From Gammaproteobacteria bacterium (GTDB taxonomy: Bacteria > Pseudomonadota > Gammaproteobacteria > Steroidobacterales > Steroidobacteraceae): DNA of 64,000 bases. The translations under genes were made by a program, and so were the position numbers. How positions within the stretch are numbered: position 1 is the stretch's first letter; every line of letters begins with the position of its first letter. The stretch covers positions 682,001-746,000 of the forward strand of contig PKRE01000001.1 of NCBI GenBank assembly GCA_017577615.1. Reading direction: 5' to 3'. Shown here one piece after another: positions 32,384 to 40,727 of the stretch. The notes beneath the pieces were generated by a model, which saw only the letters and a program-made list of their open reading frames with translations, ran no database searches and had not been told where the DNA came from.

Positions 32384-33844
32384 TCAGTTGCTCGATTCTC
32401 GCGTGCCGTACTGCTCGAGCACCTTGCGAATTGAGCGTTCGTCGCCGACTGCAACGACCTGCAGCCGGTCGGCAGCGTAGTACTTCCGAGCAACGCGCTG
32501 TATGTCTTCTTTGGTGACGGCTTCGAGGTGCTGCGGATAGGTGTCCCAATAATCGTCTGGGAAGCCATATATTTTCTGTGTGGCCAGGTTGGACAGTAAT
32601 GCTTGCGGCGACTCCAAGGACAGCGCGAACCGACCGATCAGCGCTCGCTTCGCATGCTCCAGTTCCTCGTCTCCGACCGGCTCGTGGGCAATACGCTCAA
32701 GCTCCTGCATGAGCTCGCGCAGTGCGTCTTCAGTGACCTCCGTGCGGACATCGGTCGCCGTCACGACGATGCCGGGAAACGTCGAGCCGGTGAAACTACT
32801 CGAAACGCCGTACGTATACCCTTTATCTTCGCGAAGATTTGTGAATAAACGAGAGGCTGGACTGCCTCCGAGTATGTAATTCATCACGACCATCGCGAAG
32901 TAATCGCTGCTGCGTCGATCGATACCGAGCGCACCGACACGTAAGGAAGTCTGCACCGAGCCGGGGCGATCGATGATGAACACTCGGGCCTCATCGGGAG
33001 GCGACAGCGTCGGTAACTCGAGCCCGGGTACCTTCTCCCTCTTCCACGAGCCGAAGACGCGCTCGAGCATCGCGACCAGATCCTTCAGAGAAACATCCCC
33101 ATAGGCCAGCACGAACATATTGTTGGGCCGATAGTAGGTGGCGTGATAGCGTGCAAGATCCTCCCACTCGAGCGCAGCGATGACCTCGTCCGAGGGTACG
33201 ATCAGGCCGCCGGGATGATCGCGGTAGATCGCGCGCAAGAAGTGCTCTTGTGCGATGAAGCTGGGCAACGAGCGCTGATACTGAAGCTGCGAGACAAAGC
33301 GTGCCTTGAACTTATCGAGCTCGACCTGCGGAAAGGTGGGATTGCGCAGGATATCGGCAACGATTTCGAGCGTTGCATCGAGATGCTCGCTGAGACCCGC
33401 AACGGAAACGGTGCTTTCGATCGATGAGGGCGATGCCGAGGCGCTCATGCTGGAGCCCAATCTGGCGAGCTGCTCGGCGATCTCGCGGCTCGTGCGGCTC
33501 TTCGTTCCTTCTCGTAGGAGCGATGCGGTCACCATCGCAACGCCGCGCTTGTCGGGTGGATCCGCCACTCCGCCGCCGTGAATCACGAACCGCAGGTGGA
33601 AGGTCGGTAGCTTGCGATCCTCGAGCAGATAGACTTGCAAGCCGTTGGCCAGCGTTGCCTCCTGCGGTCTCGGCAGCCTGACGCGCAACGTCTCCGGATT
33701 GACTGGCACCTTGCCTTTGAGCTTCACCCTGCGCACCGATTCTGGTTGTGGTCCCGGCGAAGGCTCGACGCCCGTCGCCTGCGCATGAGCCAGCGCTGGG
33801 ATGATGAGAACCGCGGATACGAAGCTGAGCATCTTCTTCATCAT
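32384..33844 (-). CDS. M16-family peptidase subunit, catalytically inactive type
   Basis: 486 residues with a signal peptide (SFVSAVLIIPALAHAQA). The two M16 halves are present, but the zinc motif HxxEH is missing at the expected place; it has the substrate-side Arg/Tyr pair in NLREDKGYTYG. In bacterial M16B heterodimers one subunit carries HxxEH and the partner carries R/Y, which fits the gene 10 bp upstream. ATG at 33844 is chosen because it starts the signal peptide. Periplasmic or envelope processing of peptides is the likely role. Confidence 0.87.
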   Translation of the reverse strand: MMKKMLSFVSAVLIIPALAHAQATGVEPSPGPQPESVRRVKLKGKVPVNPETLRVRLPRPQEATLANGLQVYLLEDRKLPTFHLRFVIHGGGVADPPDKRGVAMVTASLLREGTKSRTSREIAEQLARLGSSMSASASPSSIESTVSVAGLSEHLDATLEIVADILRNPTFPQVELDKFKARFVSQLQYQRSLPSFIAQEHFLRAIYRDHPGGLIVPSDEVIAALEWEDLARYHATYYRPNNMFVLAYGDVSLKDLVAMLERVFGSWKREKVPGLELPTLSPPDEARVFIIDRPGSVQTSLRVGALGIDRRSSDYFAMVVMNYILGGSPASRLFTNLREDKGYTYGVSSSFTGSTFPGIVVTATDVRTEVTEDALRELMQELERIAHEPVGDEELEHAKRALIGRFALSLESPQALLSNLATQKIYGFPDDYWDTYPQHLEAVTKEDIQRVARKYYAADRLQVVAVGDERSIRKVLEQYGTRESSN

Positions 33845-33854
33845 GGCGCCTGCC

Positions 33855-35207
33855 TCAATTGGCTGCCGCACTCGTCGCCGCGGCAGGCATCGTGACCAGA
33901 ACCACGCGATTCCTCTCGTGCAAATATTGGCGCGCTACCCGTTGCACGTCCCGCGCCGTGACCGCGTCGAGCTTGCTCACCCGTGTATTGATCAGATTGG
34001 GATCGTCGAACTTGACGGTGAAGGAGCCCAGCAGCATTGCACGCGATTGCGCGCCGCGAATGGCGTTGTAGTAGCCAAAACGGGTAGCGTTCTTGGCTTT
34101 CTCGAGCTCCCAGGCAGCAATCGACTCACGCTTGATGCGCTCCAGCTCTTCGTAGATCGCGGCTTCTACCTCTTTCGGCTCACGCCCCTGACGCACAGTG
34201 GCAGAGATACGGAACGATCCCGTGCCGATCCGCTCGTCGACATACCCTCCGATCCCAGCGACGAGCTCGAGCTCCTTGTTGAGCCTTTGATAGAGACGTG
34301 AGCTGTCGCCCCCGAACAGAATCGACCCGAGCACCTCGAGCGCGTAGTGGTCAGGCGTATTGCCGGGAACTGTCTTGAAAGCGATCAGCACGTGAGGTAG
34401 TCGCGCCAGCGGATCTTGCAGCGTCTCGCGACGCTCGGCCGTCAGCGGCGGCTCCGTGAGGTCGACACGCGGAGGATCGGCGCGACGAGGAATGGAACCG
34501 AAGTATTTCTCGATGAGCTGCAGCGCGACCTTGGAGTCGAAATCGCCAACCAGCGTCAGTACTGCGTTGTTCGGAGCGTAGTACGTCTCGAAGAACTCTT
34601 CGATGTCTTCGAGGGTGGCAGCGTTGAGATCCTCCATCGAGCCGATGGGCGAGTGCTTATAGGCGAAATTGTCATACAAGAGCTCGCCGATACGCTCCAG
34701 CGAGCGGCCGTACGGCTGATTGTCGAGACGTAGTCGGCGTTCTTCCTGGACCGCATGGCGCTGGTTGTCGAGATTCTCCTGCGTGATCGCGAGGGAGCGC
34801 ATGCGATCAGCTTCCAGGAACAGGGCCATCTCGAGCTGGTTCGCCGGAAGGGTCTCGTAGTAGTTGGTCATGTCGGCAGAGGTCGTGCCGTTCATGACAC
34901 CGCCGGCCGTGAAAATCTGATAGAAGTGCTCGCCGTCACCCACGTTCTCAGAACCTTTGAACATCATGTGCTCGAACAGATGAGCGAACCCCGTGAGCCC
35001 CTTGCGCTCGTCCTTGGAACCGACACGATAGGCCACGTGAAGCGCGATGACGGGAACGCTCGGGTCGGGCGCAAGCTGAACTCGCAAGCCGTTCTTCAGA
35101 TATGTCTCTGTGAAGGAGACACGTGGGCTTTTCTCCGCACGAGCAGCATTCGCGGCAACCGCCCCCAGCGCGGCGAGTGCTGTGGCGACGAGCAACATCC
35201 GTACCAT
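33855..35207 (-). CDS. M16-family zinc peptidase, active subunit
   Basis: 450 residues. The signal peptide (MVRMLLVATALAALG...) leads into the M16 domain with the inverted zinc motif HLFEH in GFAHLFEHMMFKG (about residues 74-78), and the third zinc ligand Glu further on in VQEERRLR. The frame is open to 35309, but the ATG at 35207 starts the signal peptide and has GGAG upstream. Pairs with the inactive M16 gene downstream to form a heterodimer like the Sphingomonas M16B enzymes. Confidence 0.89.
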   Translation of the reverse strand: MVRMLLVATALAALGAVAANAARAEKSPRVSFTETYLKNGLRVQLAPDPSVPVIALHVAYRVGSKDERKGLTGFAHLFEHMMFKGSENVGDGEHFYQIFTAGGVMNGTTSADMTNYYETLPANQLEMALFLEADRMRSLAITQENLDNQRHAVQEERRLRLDNQPYGRSLERIGELLYDNFAYKHSPIGSMEDLNAATLEDIEEFFETYYAPNNAVLTLVGDFDSKVALQLIEKYFGSIPRRADPPRVDLTEPPLTAERRETLQDPLARLPHVLIAFKTVPGNTPDHYALEVLGSILFGGDSSRLYQRLNKELELVAGIGGYVDERIGTGSFRISATVRQGREPKEVEAAIYEELERIKRESIAAWELEKAKNATRFGYYNAIRGAQSRAMLLGSFTVKFDDPNLINTRVSKLDAVTARDVQRVARQYLHERNRVVLVTMPAAATSAAAN

Positions 35208-35302
35208 GCACAGGACTCCACAAAGGCCCGCCGTCGGGGCGGGCGGTCGACCGCAGAATACAAGTCCCGCAAGGGTGTCGCAAACGCGCACCAGCCAGTG
35301 CC

Positions 35303-35333
35303 GAAACAAAAAGGGCCCGCGTAGCGGGCCCTA
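35303..35333 (-). terminator. Rho-independent terminator of the Ig-repeat lipoprotein gene
   Basis: On the minus strand, AGGGCCCGC / GCGGGCCCT (plus 35312-35332) is followed by a run of T. It lies 20 bp after the stop of the Ig-repeat gene and upstream of the M16 genes, separating the two units. Confidence 0.88.
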
Positions 35334-35353
35334 AGCCATCGACCAGCGCCGTG

Positions 35354-37213
35354 CTAAGGAATCGTTTTGCTTGCGATATTGGAGAGCTCGCTTTCCACTC
35401 CGCTCGTCGTGTAGGCCTTGACACCGAAGTACCACGTGCCCGATGTCAAGTTCTCGATGACATAGGTCGTCACACCAGGGTTGTCGACGTCGATCGTCCT
35501 AGACAGTGACGAAGCGGATTGGCCGTAGAGGATGCGATAACCCGCGAGATTCGTCAGGGCGCTGCCGTCTTCGTTACGGGTCGGTGCCTGCCACGACACC
35601 GTCGCCGAGCCAGTGGTCTGGCCATTGACTCGAATAGAGAACGCGGGCAGCGAAACGGTGGAGGCACCGTCGCTCACCGAGATGACGATGCCGGCGTACT
35701 CCCCTGCGTGGGCAGCGGTGGGTGTCCCGGACAACCGTCCGGTGCTGGTATTGAAGCTTGCCCAGCTTGGCCGGTTCTGAATGCTGAAGGTCAGCGTATC
35801 GCCATCCGGATCGGACGCCGTCGGCTGGAAGGAGTATGCGCTGCCGGCATTCACGCTGGTAGCAGGCGTGCCGGAGATCGTCGGCGGCCGATTCGTGTTC
35901 TCCTCGACGCGAATGGAGAAAGCTGGCAGTGAAGCGCTCGTAACGCCGTCGCTCACGCTGATGACAATGTTCCTGTAAGTGCCGACGTGCGATGCGCTCG
36001 GCGTGCCGCTCAGGCGTCCGGTCGAGGTATCGAAGGTCGCCCAGCTCGGCCGATTCTGAATCGTGAAGCCGAGCGTATCGCCGTCTGGATCTGAGACCGT
36101 CGGCGTGAACGAGTATGCACTGCCCGCCGTCACGCTCGTTGGGGGCGTGCCGCTGATCGTGGGAGCACGATTCGGCGCTGCCTGCACCTCGATCGAGAAC
36201 GGGGGCAGAGACACCGAAGAGCGACCGTCGCTCACGGAAATCTCGATGTTGGCGTACGTGCCGACGTGTGACGCACTCGGCGTACCACTCAAGCGTCCGG
36301 TGGAAGTGCTGAACGACGCCCAGCTGGGGCGATTCCGGATGGAGAACCTCAATGTGTCACCATCCGGATCGCTTGCGCTCGGCGTAAACGAATAGCTCTG
36401 CGTGGCCTGCACGGTGCGTGCAGGTGAGCCACTGATCGTCGGCGGCCGATTCTCGGGACCACGCACCTGGATCGTAAAGGGACCGAGCGAAGTGGTCGCG
36501 TTGCCGTCGGTGACGCTGATGACGATGTTCGAATAGGTGCCAATGTGCGAGCTGCGAGGCGTTCCACTGAGTTGGCCTGTGCTCGTGCTGAACGAAGCCC
36601 ACGAAGGCCGATTGGAGATGGAAAAGCGCAGAGTATCGCCATCCGGATCCGAGGCCGCAGGCTGGAACGTATAGCGCTGATCCACGATCACGAAAGCAGC
36701 CGGCACGCCGCTGATCGTGGGTGGCGAGTTCGAAGGCGGTGCGGGCGGCTGAGCACGCGGGACGACGCTAATACGGAAAGGACCGACCGAGCGCGTGTCG
36801 CGACCATCGCTGACTGTGATGGTGATGTCCTCGGTCTCGCCGACATCCGCATCGCTCGGCGTACCTGTGAGTGCGCCGGTCTCATTGTCAAACGTGGCCC
36901 AGGCCGGTTGATTCGTGATCAGGAACTCGAGGAAGTCATCGTCGGCATCGCTTGCCGTCGGCACGAACGAGTAGAGCTCGCCGGCCACTACCGTCGTAGG
37001 GGGCGTCCCCGTGATCTCCGGCGGATGATTCACGCGGTCTGGATCGCTCGGTGCGGGAGCAGGATCGTTCGCTGGATCGCTCGCCGGCGGAGGCATCAGA
37101 TCGTTCGCAGAATCGCCGCCTCCTTCATCGAGACAGCCACTCAACGTCAACGTCGCCACGATCGCAACGAGCGATCGCTGCCACGATCCAAACGAACGGA
37201 ATATTTCGAACAT
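35354..37213 (-). CDS. Ig-like repeat surface lipoprotein with C-terminal fibronectin III domain
   Basis: 619 residues. An N-terminal lipobox LSGC (Cys27) is followed by a Pro/Asp-rich linker (28-61), a first Ig-like domain (62-151), four domains of exactly 93 residues each (162-254, 255-347, 348-440, 441-533), and an FN3 domain (534-619). Each repeat has PTISG, SDPDGDTL (a Ca2+-binding-type DPDGD), RPSWASF and GRLSGTP, the He_PIG/cadherin-like pattern. This looks like an anchored adhesin or matrix protein. ATG 37213 follows AAGGTGAG. The 430-nt leader contains two c-di-GMP-I riboswitches, which should set expression by c-di-GMP level. Confidence 0.85.
   Translation of the reverse strand: MFEIFRSFGSWQRSLVAIVATLTLSGCLDEGGGDSANDLMPPPASDPANDPAPAPSDPDRVNHPPEITGTPPTTVVAGELYSFVPTASDADDDFLEFLITNQPAWATFDNETGALTGTPSDADVGETEDITITVSDGRDTRSVGPFRISVVPRAQPPAPPSNSPPTISGVPAAFVIVDQRYTFQPAASDPDGDTLRFSISNRPSWASFSTSTGQLSGTPRSSHIGTYSNIVISVTDGNATTSLGPFTIQVRGPENRPPTISGSPARTVQATQSYSFTPSASDPDGDTLRFSIRNRPSWASFSTSTGRLSGTPSASHVGTYANIEISVSDGRSSVSLPPFSIEVQAAPNRAPTISGTPPTSVTAGSAYSFTPTVSDPDGDTLGFTIQNRPSWATFDTSTGRLSGTPSASHVGTYRNIVISVSDGVTSASLPAFSIRVEENTNRPPTISGTPATSVNAGSAYSFQPTASDPDGDTLTFSIQNRPSWASFNTSTGRLSGTPTAAHAGEYAGIVISVSDGASTVSLPAFSIRVNGQTTGSATVSWQAPTRNEDGSALTNLAGYRILYGQSASSLSRTIDVDNPGVTTYVIENLTSGTWYFGVKAYTTSGVESELSNIASKTIP
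35615..36730 (-). repeat. four tandem 279-bp repeats encoding Ig-like domains
   Basis: Four units of exactly 279 bp (93 codons) without spacer. Highly similar at the DNA level around the DPDGD codons (GTATCGCCATCCGGATC and close variants on the plus strand). The exact equal length suggests recent duplication or ongoing recombination, so copy number may vary between strains. Confidence 0.85.
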
Positions 37214-37337
37214 GCCCGCTCACCTTATGTGCGTGGGAGTGCAGATAGACGGGCAGATCGACGTGCGTGCACATGGGTTTGGCTGCGTGGCACGCCGAGA
37301 TGGTCGGCTCGCGCAGACCTAGTTCTTGCGTCGCTCA

Positions 37338-37418
37338 TGTGGCAACCCCGCTGTCATAGGATGTGATCCTGTAGACCGGAAGCTTTGCGTCCCCGCCTTT
37401 CGACGGGTTTGCCCGTTC
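37338..37418 (-). promoter_or_regulatory. c-di-GMP-I (GEMM-I) riboswitch, proximal copy
   Basis: Read on the minus strand the element contains GGGCAAACC, then a stem closed by GNRA loop GAAA (CGTC-GAAA-GGCG), the highly conserved GGGACGCAAAGC core, TTCCGGTC, a P3 stem-loop, and a final AGCGGGGTTGCC. These are the hallmark segments of GEMM-I aptamers in the correct order and spacing. The aptamer ends about 125 nt before the lipoprotein ATG. No terminator was seen in the following leader, so control may be translational. Confidence 0.9.
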
Positions 37419-37533
37419 AGTTCGCGCTCTTTGCTATACGTGTCCAACACCGTTTCGACGCATCGCATGCTCGCGCAGCAAAGGCTGCGGCTCGCTCCGA
37501 AGAACGACCCGAAACGCTTGCTCATCGCGAAGT

Positions 37534-37563
37534 GAGGAAGAACGACAGAGAAGATGTCTGTCG
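37534..37563 (-). terminator. hairpin plus U-rich tail after the distal riboswitch, possible expression platform
   Basis: On the minus strand CGACAGA / TCTGTCG (plus 37543-37549 / 37557-37563) forms a 7-bp stem with a 7-nt loop, followed by TTCTTCCTC. Its 5' arm begins inside the last bases of the distal aptamer, so ligand binding could compete with it. This is a candidate intrinsic terminator switch; the T-run is interrupted, so it is uncertain. Confidence 0.5.
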
Positions 37564-37645
37564 GCAACCCCGCTATCCGCGCGCATCGTATGCGAGTCGG
37601 ACCGGAAGCTTTGCGTCGCCGCCTCTCGGCGGTTATGCCCATCGA
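37560..37645 (-). promoter_or_regulatory. c-di-GMP-I (GEMM-I) riboswitch, distal copy
   Basis: The minus strand reads GGGCATAACC, a stem with GNRA loop GAGA (CGCC-GAGA-GGCGG), GCGACGCAAAGC, TTCCGGTCC, a P3 stem, and GATAGCGGGGTTGCC. The core is nearly identical to the proximal copy about 140 nt downstream, while P3 differs, which supports two functional aptamers rather than a chance match. Confidence 0.88.
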
Positions 37646-38126
37646 CTCGACTAGCGTGCTTGGAGTAAACAGCAGCGGATAGACAAAAAGCAATTGTCGT
37701 TAGATAACGACATCCATCGCTTCTGCAGTTCACATAACCAAGACGTCTCGCCGTCGCGCGTGTGTCCAGACGAATGCAACGGTGACTCAGCATTGCCTAG
37801 AGACACGAGGACACACCCTGCCTTTGAGGCACCTAACCTGCTCGCCGCTACCATGCAGGCAGTGAAACCCCGCATCGAGATGTCATACCTTCCCGGAGCA
37901 AGGCCCCGCCTGCGCGGGTCACGACAACGCAGTCGGCGATGCGTTGCCTTCGTTGGCTATCGCCCACTATGCCGATGCCACGTGCTACGACCTATTGGGC
38001 AGCCCCGCATCGATACCAGGGCGTAGATAAGCAAATGAGATGAGAGGGAATAGATGAATCGACCAAATTAATGTAAACAGAATGAACAGCGCTTACACAG
38101 CCAACCCTGGTGGCGTGCCTCCAGCT
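37646..38126. other. 481-bp intergenic region holding an 18-bp palindrome, promoter region of the riboswitch transcript
   Basis: No gene recognised. TGTCGTTA (37696-37703) and TAACGACA (37706-37713) form a perfect 8-bp inverted repeat around GA, placed just upstream (minus-strand sense) of the distal riboswitch where a promoter is expected. A candidate operator. CCCGC/GCGGG near 37908-37921 is a short hairpin. No T-rich terminator was seen after the HD-GYP gene, so read-through into the riboswitch leader cannot be excluded. Confidence 0.45.
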
Positions 38127-40451
38127 CTATTCGGGCAGGACGAATCCATGCTCCCGAATCAACCGAGTGCAGGCAGCGACGAGCTTGGGGTCGTATAGCC
38201 GTCCCGCGCCGCGATTGATCTCGTCGATGGCTGCATCCATGCCCATCGCCGGTCGGTAGGGTCGTGGCGAGCACATCGCTTCGACAGTGTCGGCGATCGC
38301 CAGGATGCGCGCCTCGAGCATGATTTGCTCGCCTTTCAATCCACGGGGGTAGCCGCTGCCGTCATAGCGCTCGTGATGCTGATAGATCATGTCAGCGACC
38401 GGCGCACCGAAATCGATCTGCGCAAGCAACTGGCAGCCCTCCTCGACGTGTGCGCGCATGAGCGCATGCTCGGCCTCGGTGAGCGGGGCAGGCTTGGCCA
38501 GAATCGTTGCCGGGACGACGATATTGCCGATATCGTGCAGCAACGCCCCAAGACGCACACCGTGCTGGCGTTCGCCATCAAGACCGGCTTCGCGCGCCAA
38601 GGCAACCGCGAGCGCTGCAACCCGTCTCGAGGAACCGGCCGTGTAAGGATCGTGGCGCTCGATGATGCGCACCAACGAATCGACCATGCCGTGGAGCGCA
38701 ACATCCGTGCGCTGCAGCGCGCTCAAGGTCAATGTATGTGTGCGCTTGGCTTGGAGCACGCGCCAGAAGCCCTCCGCTAGCCCGCTGAGCACCCATTGGT
38801 CGTCTTCGTCGTAGCCTGCGTCGCGATTGGCGACGCCGAGCACCGCGACTGTCTCGTTGTCGGCGACGATGGGCACAGCAAGATAGCGTTGTATATCGGG
38901 CAAGCCGTCCGGCTGAGGCTTGCGCGTCAGATCGTTCCCCGAGGTGGGGCGCTTCGAGCGCACGCACTCGGCAGTCAGTCCCGCGCGCGCGAGCGCGCGC
39001 GGCTCACCGTCGGCCATGACAGCGTGCGGCCGTGTCTGTTCGCGCCATGACACGAGCCGGAGCGTGCTCTGGGCGGGATCCACGAAGTAAAGGAATGCAA
39101 GCGGACTCCCGGTAATCTCACTGGCTTGATCGATGACACGCCTGACGAGCGCAGACTCGTCGAACGTCTCCGCTTGTCTATAAAGATCGATCAGACATTC
39201 CGCCTGACGCTGTGCGCTTCTCTGAGCATCCAGCGCTTTGCGCAAGTGCGAGATGTCCCGCACGATCGCAACCGTGTGGCCGTCGCTCGCGGCGAGAGCG
39301 GCAATGCTCACCTCGACGTCAAGGATTGAGCCGTCTGCGCGACGATGCCTGCGCTCGAAGCGGTTACCCGCCACTCTGCTCTGAGCGATCACGCTATCAC
39401 TAGCGTTCGGCGCTTCGATTTCGCTCGCCTTCTTTCCAAGCAGCTGCTCGCGCGTGTAACCGGACATCCGGCAATATGCTGGATTGACGTCGACGATGCG
39501 CTTCTCGCCGTCGAGCACCCAGACTCCCTCCGGCAACGCATCGAGCACACGCCGAGTCGTCGCTACTTGTTGCTGCAAGCTCTCCTGCATCGCCACGTGC
39601 GCGCTGAGATCGAAGGCAGTGACGAGATCGGCTTTACGCCCATCGAAGTCAATCTCTTGCGTGCTGAGGGCGACGCATACTTCGCTGCCGTCCTTGCGCT
39701 TGTGCCGCATCACTCCGCCCTGGGACGGCTGCTCTTGCGCAGCAAGTACATTGGCCTTGAGGCCCAGGAACTCTGCACGCGTATAGCCGTAGAAGGTCAG
39801 TGCGCTCTCATTGACTGCGATAAAGGCGCCGGTTTCGTGATCGACGACCCACATCGGCAACGGATTGGCTTCGAAGATGCGCCGAAAGCGCGTCTCGCTC
39901 GCTGTCAGGCCCTCGTTGATCGACTCGAGCTCTGCGATGCGCTGACGCAGATGCTGCTGTATCTGCTGGGCCCGCTCGAGCGCCTGGGCGTGTTTCTGAT
40001 CGCCGGCATCGACTCGGCGTGCAGCATGAGAGCCGGTCTCCATGACGAAGGCCGGCGGCGGCACGGCGCTGGAACGTTGCGACGCCTTCGTGAGCACTGC
40101 ATCGACTGCGGCGGCCAGCGCCTCGGGGGCGGCGGAACGGGCCAGGAAACACTCCGCGCCGAGCTCGAGCGCGAAGCGCTCATATTTCGGATCGTCGTGC
40201 CGGCGCGTGTAGAAAATGAATGGCACGTGTCGAAGACGCTCGTCCTGCTTCCACTTGCGACACAGAGCGAAGCCGTCCATGCGAGGCAAGACGATGTCCG
40301 AGACGATCGCGTCCGGCGCCTCGCGACGAGCCGCGTCTAGCGCAGTGAGCCCGTTGGCGGCCTTGCGCACCTGATGCCCGCGACTGGACAGCAATTCTTC
40401 GACTGCGCTCTGCTCCGACTCGCGCTCGAATGCGATCAGAATGACACCCAT
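38127..40451 (-). CDS. REC-PAS-PAS-GAF-HD-GYP signalling protein (putative c-di-GMP phosphodiesterase)
   Basis: 774 residues. The receiver (1-125) has Asp52 in SDIVLPRMDG. Two PAS domains (about 190-310 and 320-440), a GAF domain (about 460-600) and a C-terminal HD-GYP domain (about 610-770) follow. HD-GYP motifs are LLHDIGN and HHERYDGSGYP; the normal HDIGK lysine is Asn and the receiver KP motif is absent (FLARSAAP), so activity and phosphorylation are not certain. HD-GYP proteins hydrolyse c-di-GMP. It lies immediately upstream of, and on the same strand as, the c-di-GMP riboswitch-controlled lipoprotein gene, suggesting a local circuit. Confidence 0.88.
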   Translation of the reverse strand: MGVILIAFERESEQSAVEELLSSRGHQVRKAANGLTALDAARREAPDAIVSDIVLPRMDGFALCRKWKQDERLRHVPFIFYTRRHDDPKYERFALELGAECFLARSAAPEALAAAVDAVLTKASQRSSAVPPPAFVMETGSHAARRVDAGDQKHAQALERAQQIQQHLRQRIAELESINEGLTASETRFRRIFEANPLPMWVVDHETGAFIAVNESALTFYGYTRAEFLGLKANVLAAQEQPSQGGVMRHKRKDGSEVCVALSTQEIDFDGRKADLVTAFDLSAHVAMQESLQQQVATTRRVLDALPEGVWVLDGEKRIVDVNPAYCRMSGYTREQLLGKKASEIEAPNASDSVIAQSRVAGNRFERRHRRADGSILDVEVSIAALAASDGHTVAIVRDISHLRKALDAQRSAQRQAECLIDLYRQAETFDESALVRRVIDQASEITGSPLAFLYFVDPAQSTLRLVSWREQTRPHAVMADGEPRALARAGLTAECVRSKRPTSGNDLTRKPQPDGLPDIQRYLAVPIVADNETVAVLGVANRDAGYDEDDQWVLSGLAEGFWRVLQAKRTHTLTLSALQRTDVALHGMVDSLVRIIERHDPYTAGSSRRVAALAVALAREAGLDGERQHGVRLGALLHDIGNIVVPATILAKPAPLTEAEHALMRAHVEEGCQLLAQIDFGAPVADMIYQHHERYDGSGYPRGLKGEQIMLEARILAIADTVEAMCSPRPYRPAMGMDAAIDEINRGAGRLYDPKLVAACTRLIREHGFVLPE

Positions 40452-40677
40452 GCCTTTCTCCTGGGCTCCCTGGTGCGAAGGTGCGGCGCACAGGCGAGTG
40501 AGCCTGCCACGAGGCTCTCACCCGACGCAGAGCCCTCTTAGGTCTTGGTATTCAAGCTGATCAGTATCGCTGATGAGCTGCCGCAAACGCACGCGTCGCG
40601 GGCGATGCACGGCCCGAAAATGTGAAGCATGCCCGCGCCGGGCAGAGACAACGGGGATGAGACAACACAGGACACAA

Positions 40678-40719
40678 GCGCCTGGACCAAACCCAGCGCC
40701 CAGAGTCCCAGCGCCTGGT
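40678..40719. repeat. heptad repeat between the HD-GYP gene and the aldo/keto reductase gene
   Basis: Six 7-bp units with CCCAG cores: GCGCCTG, GACCAAA, CCCAGCG, CCCAGAG, TCCCAGC, GCCTGGT. It lies just beyond the stop of the aldo/keto reductase gene. The rest of this 276-bp gap contains a small GCCCG/CGGGC hairpin and no gene. Confidence 0.55.
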
Positions 40720-40727
40720 AACGATCC

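Noticed and set aside
35615..36730. CRISPR-like or mobile repeat
   Set aside because: The 279-bp repeats are in-frame protein domains with no spacers.
39345..40340. Long plus-strand open frame (331 codons) opposite the HD-GYP gene
   Set aside because: Antisense shadow of a clearly conserved multidomain protein; Arg/His/Leu-rich translation with no recognisable domain.
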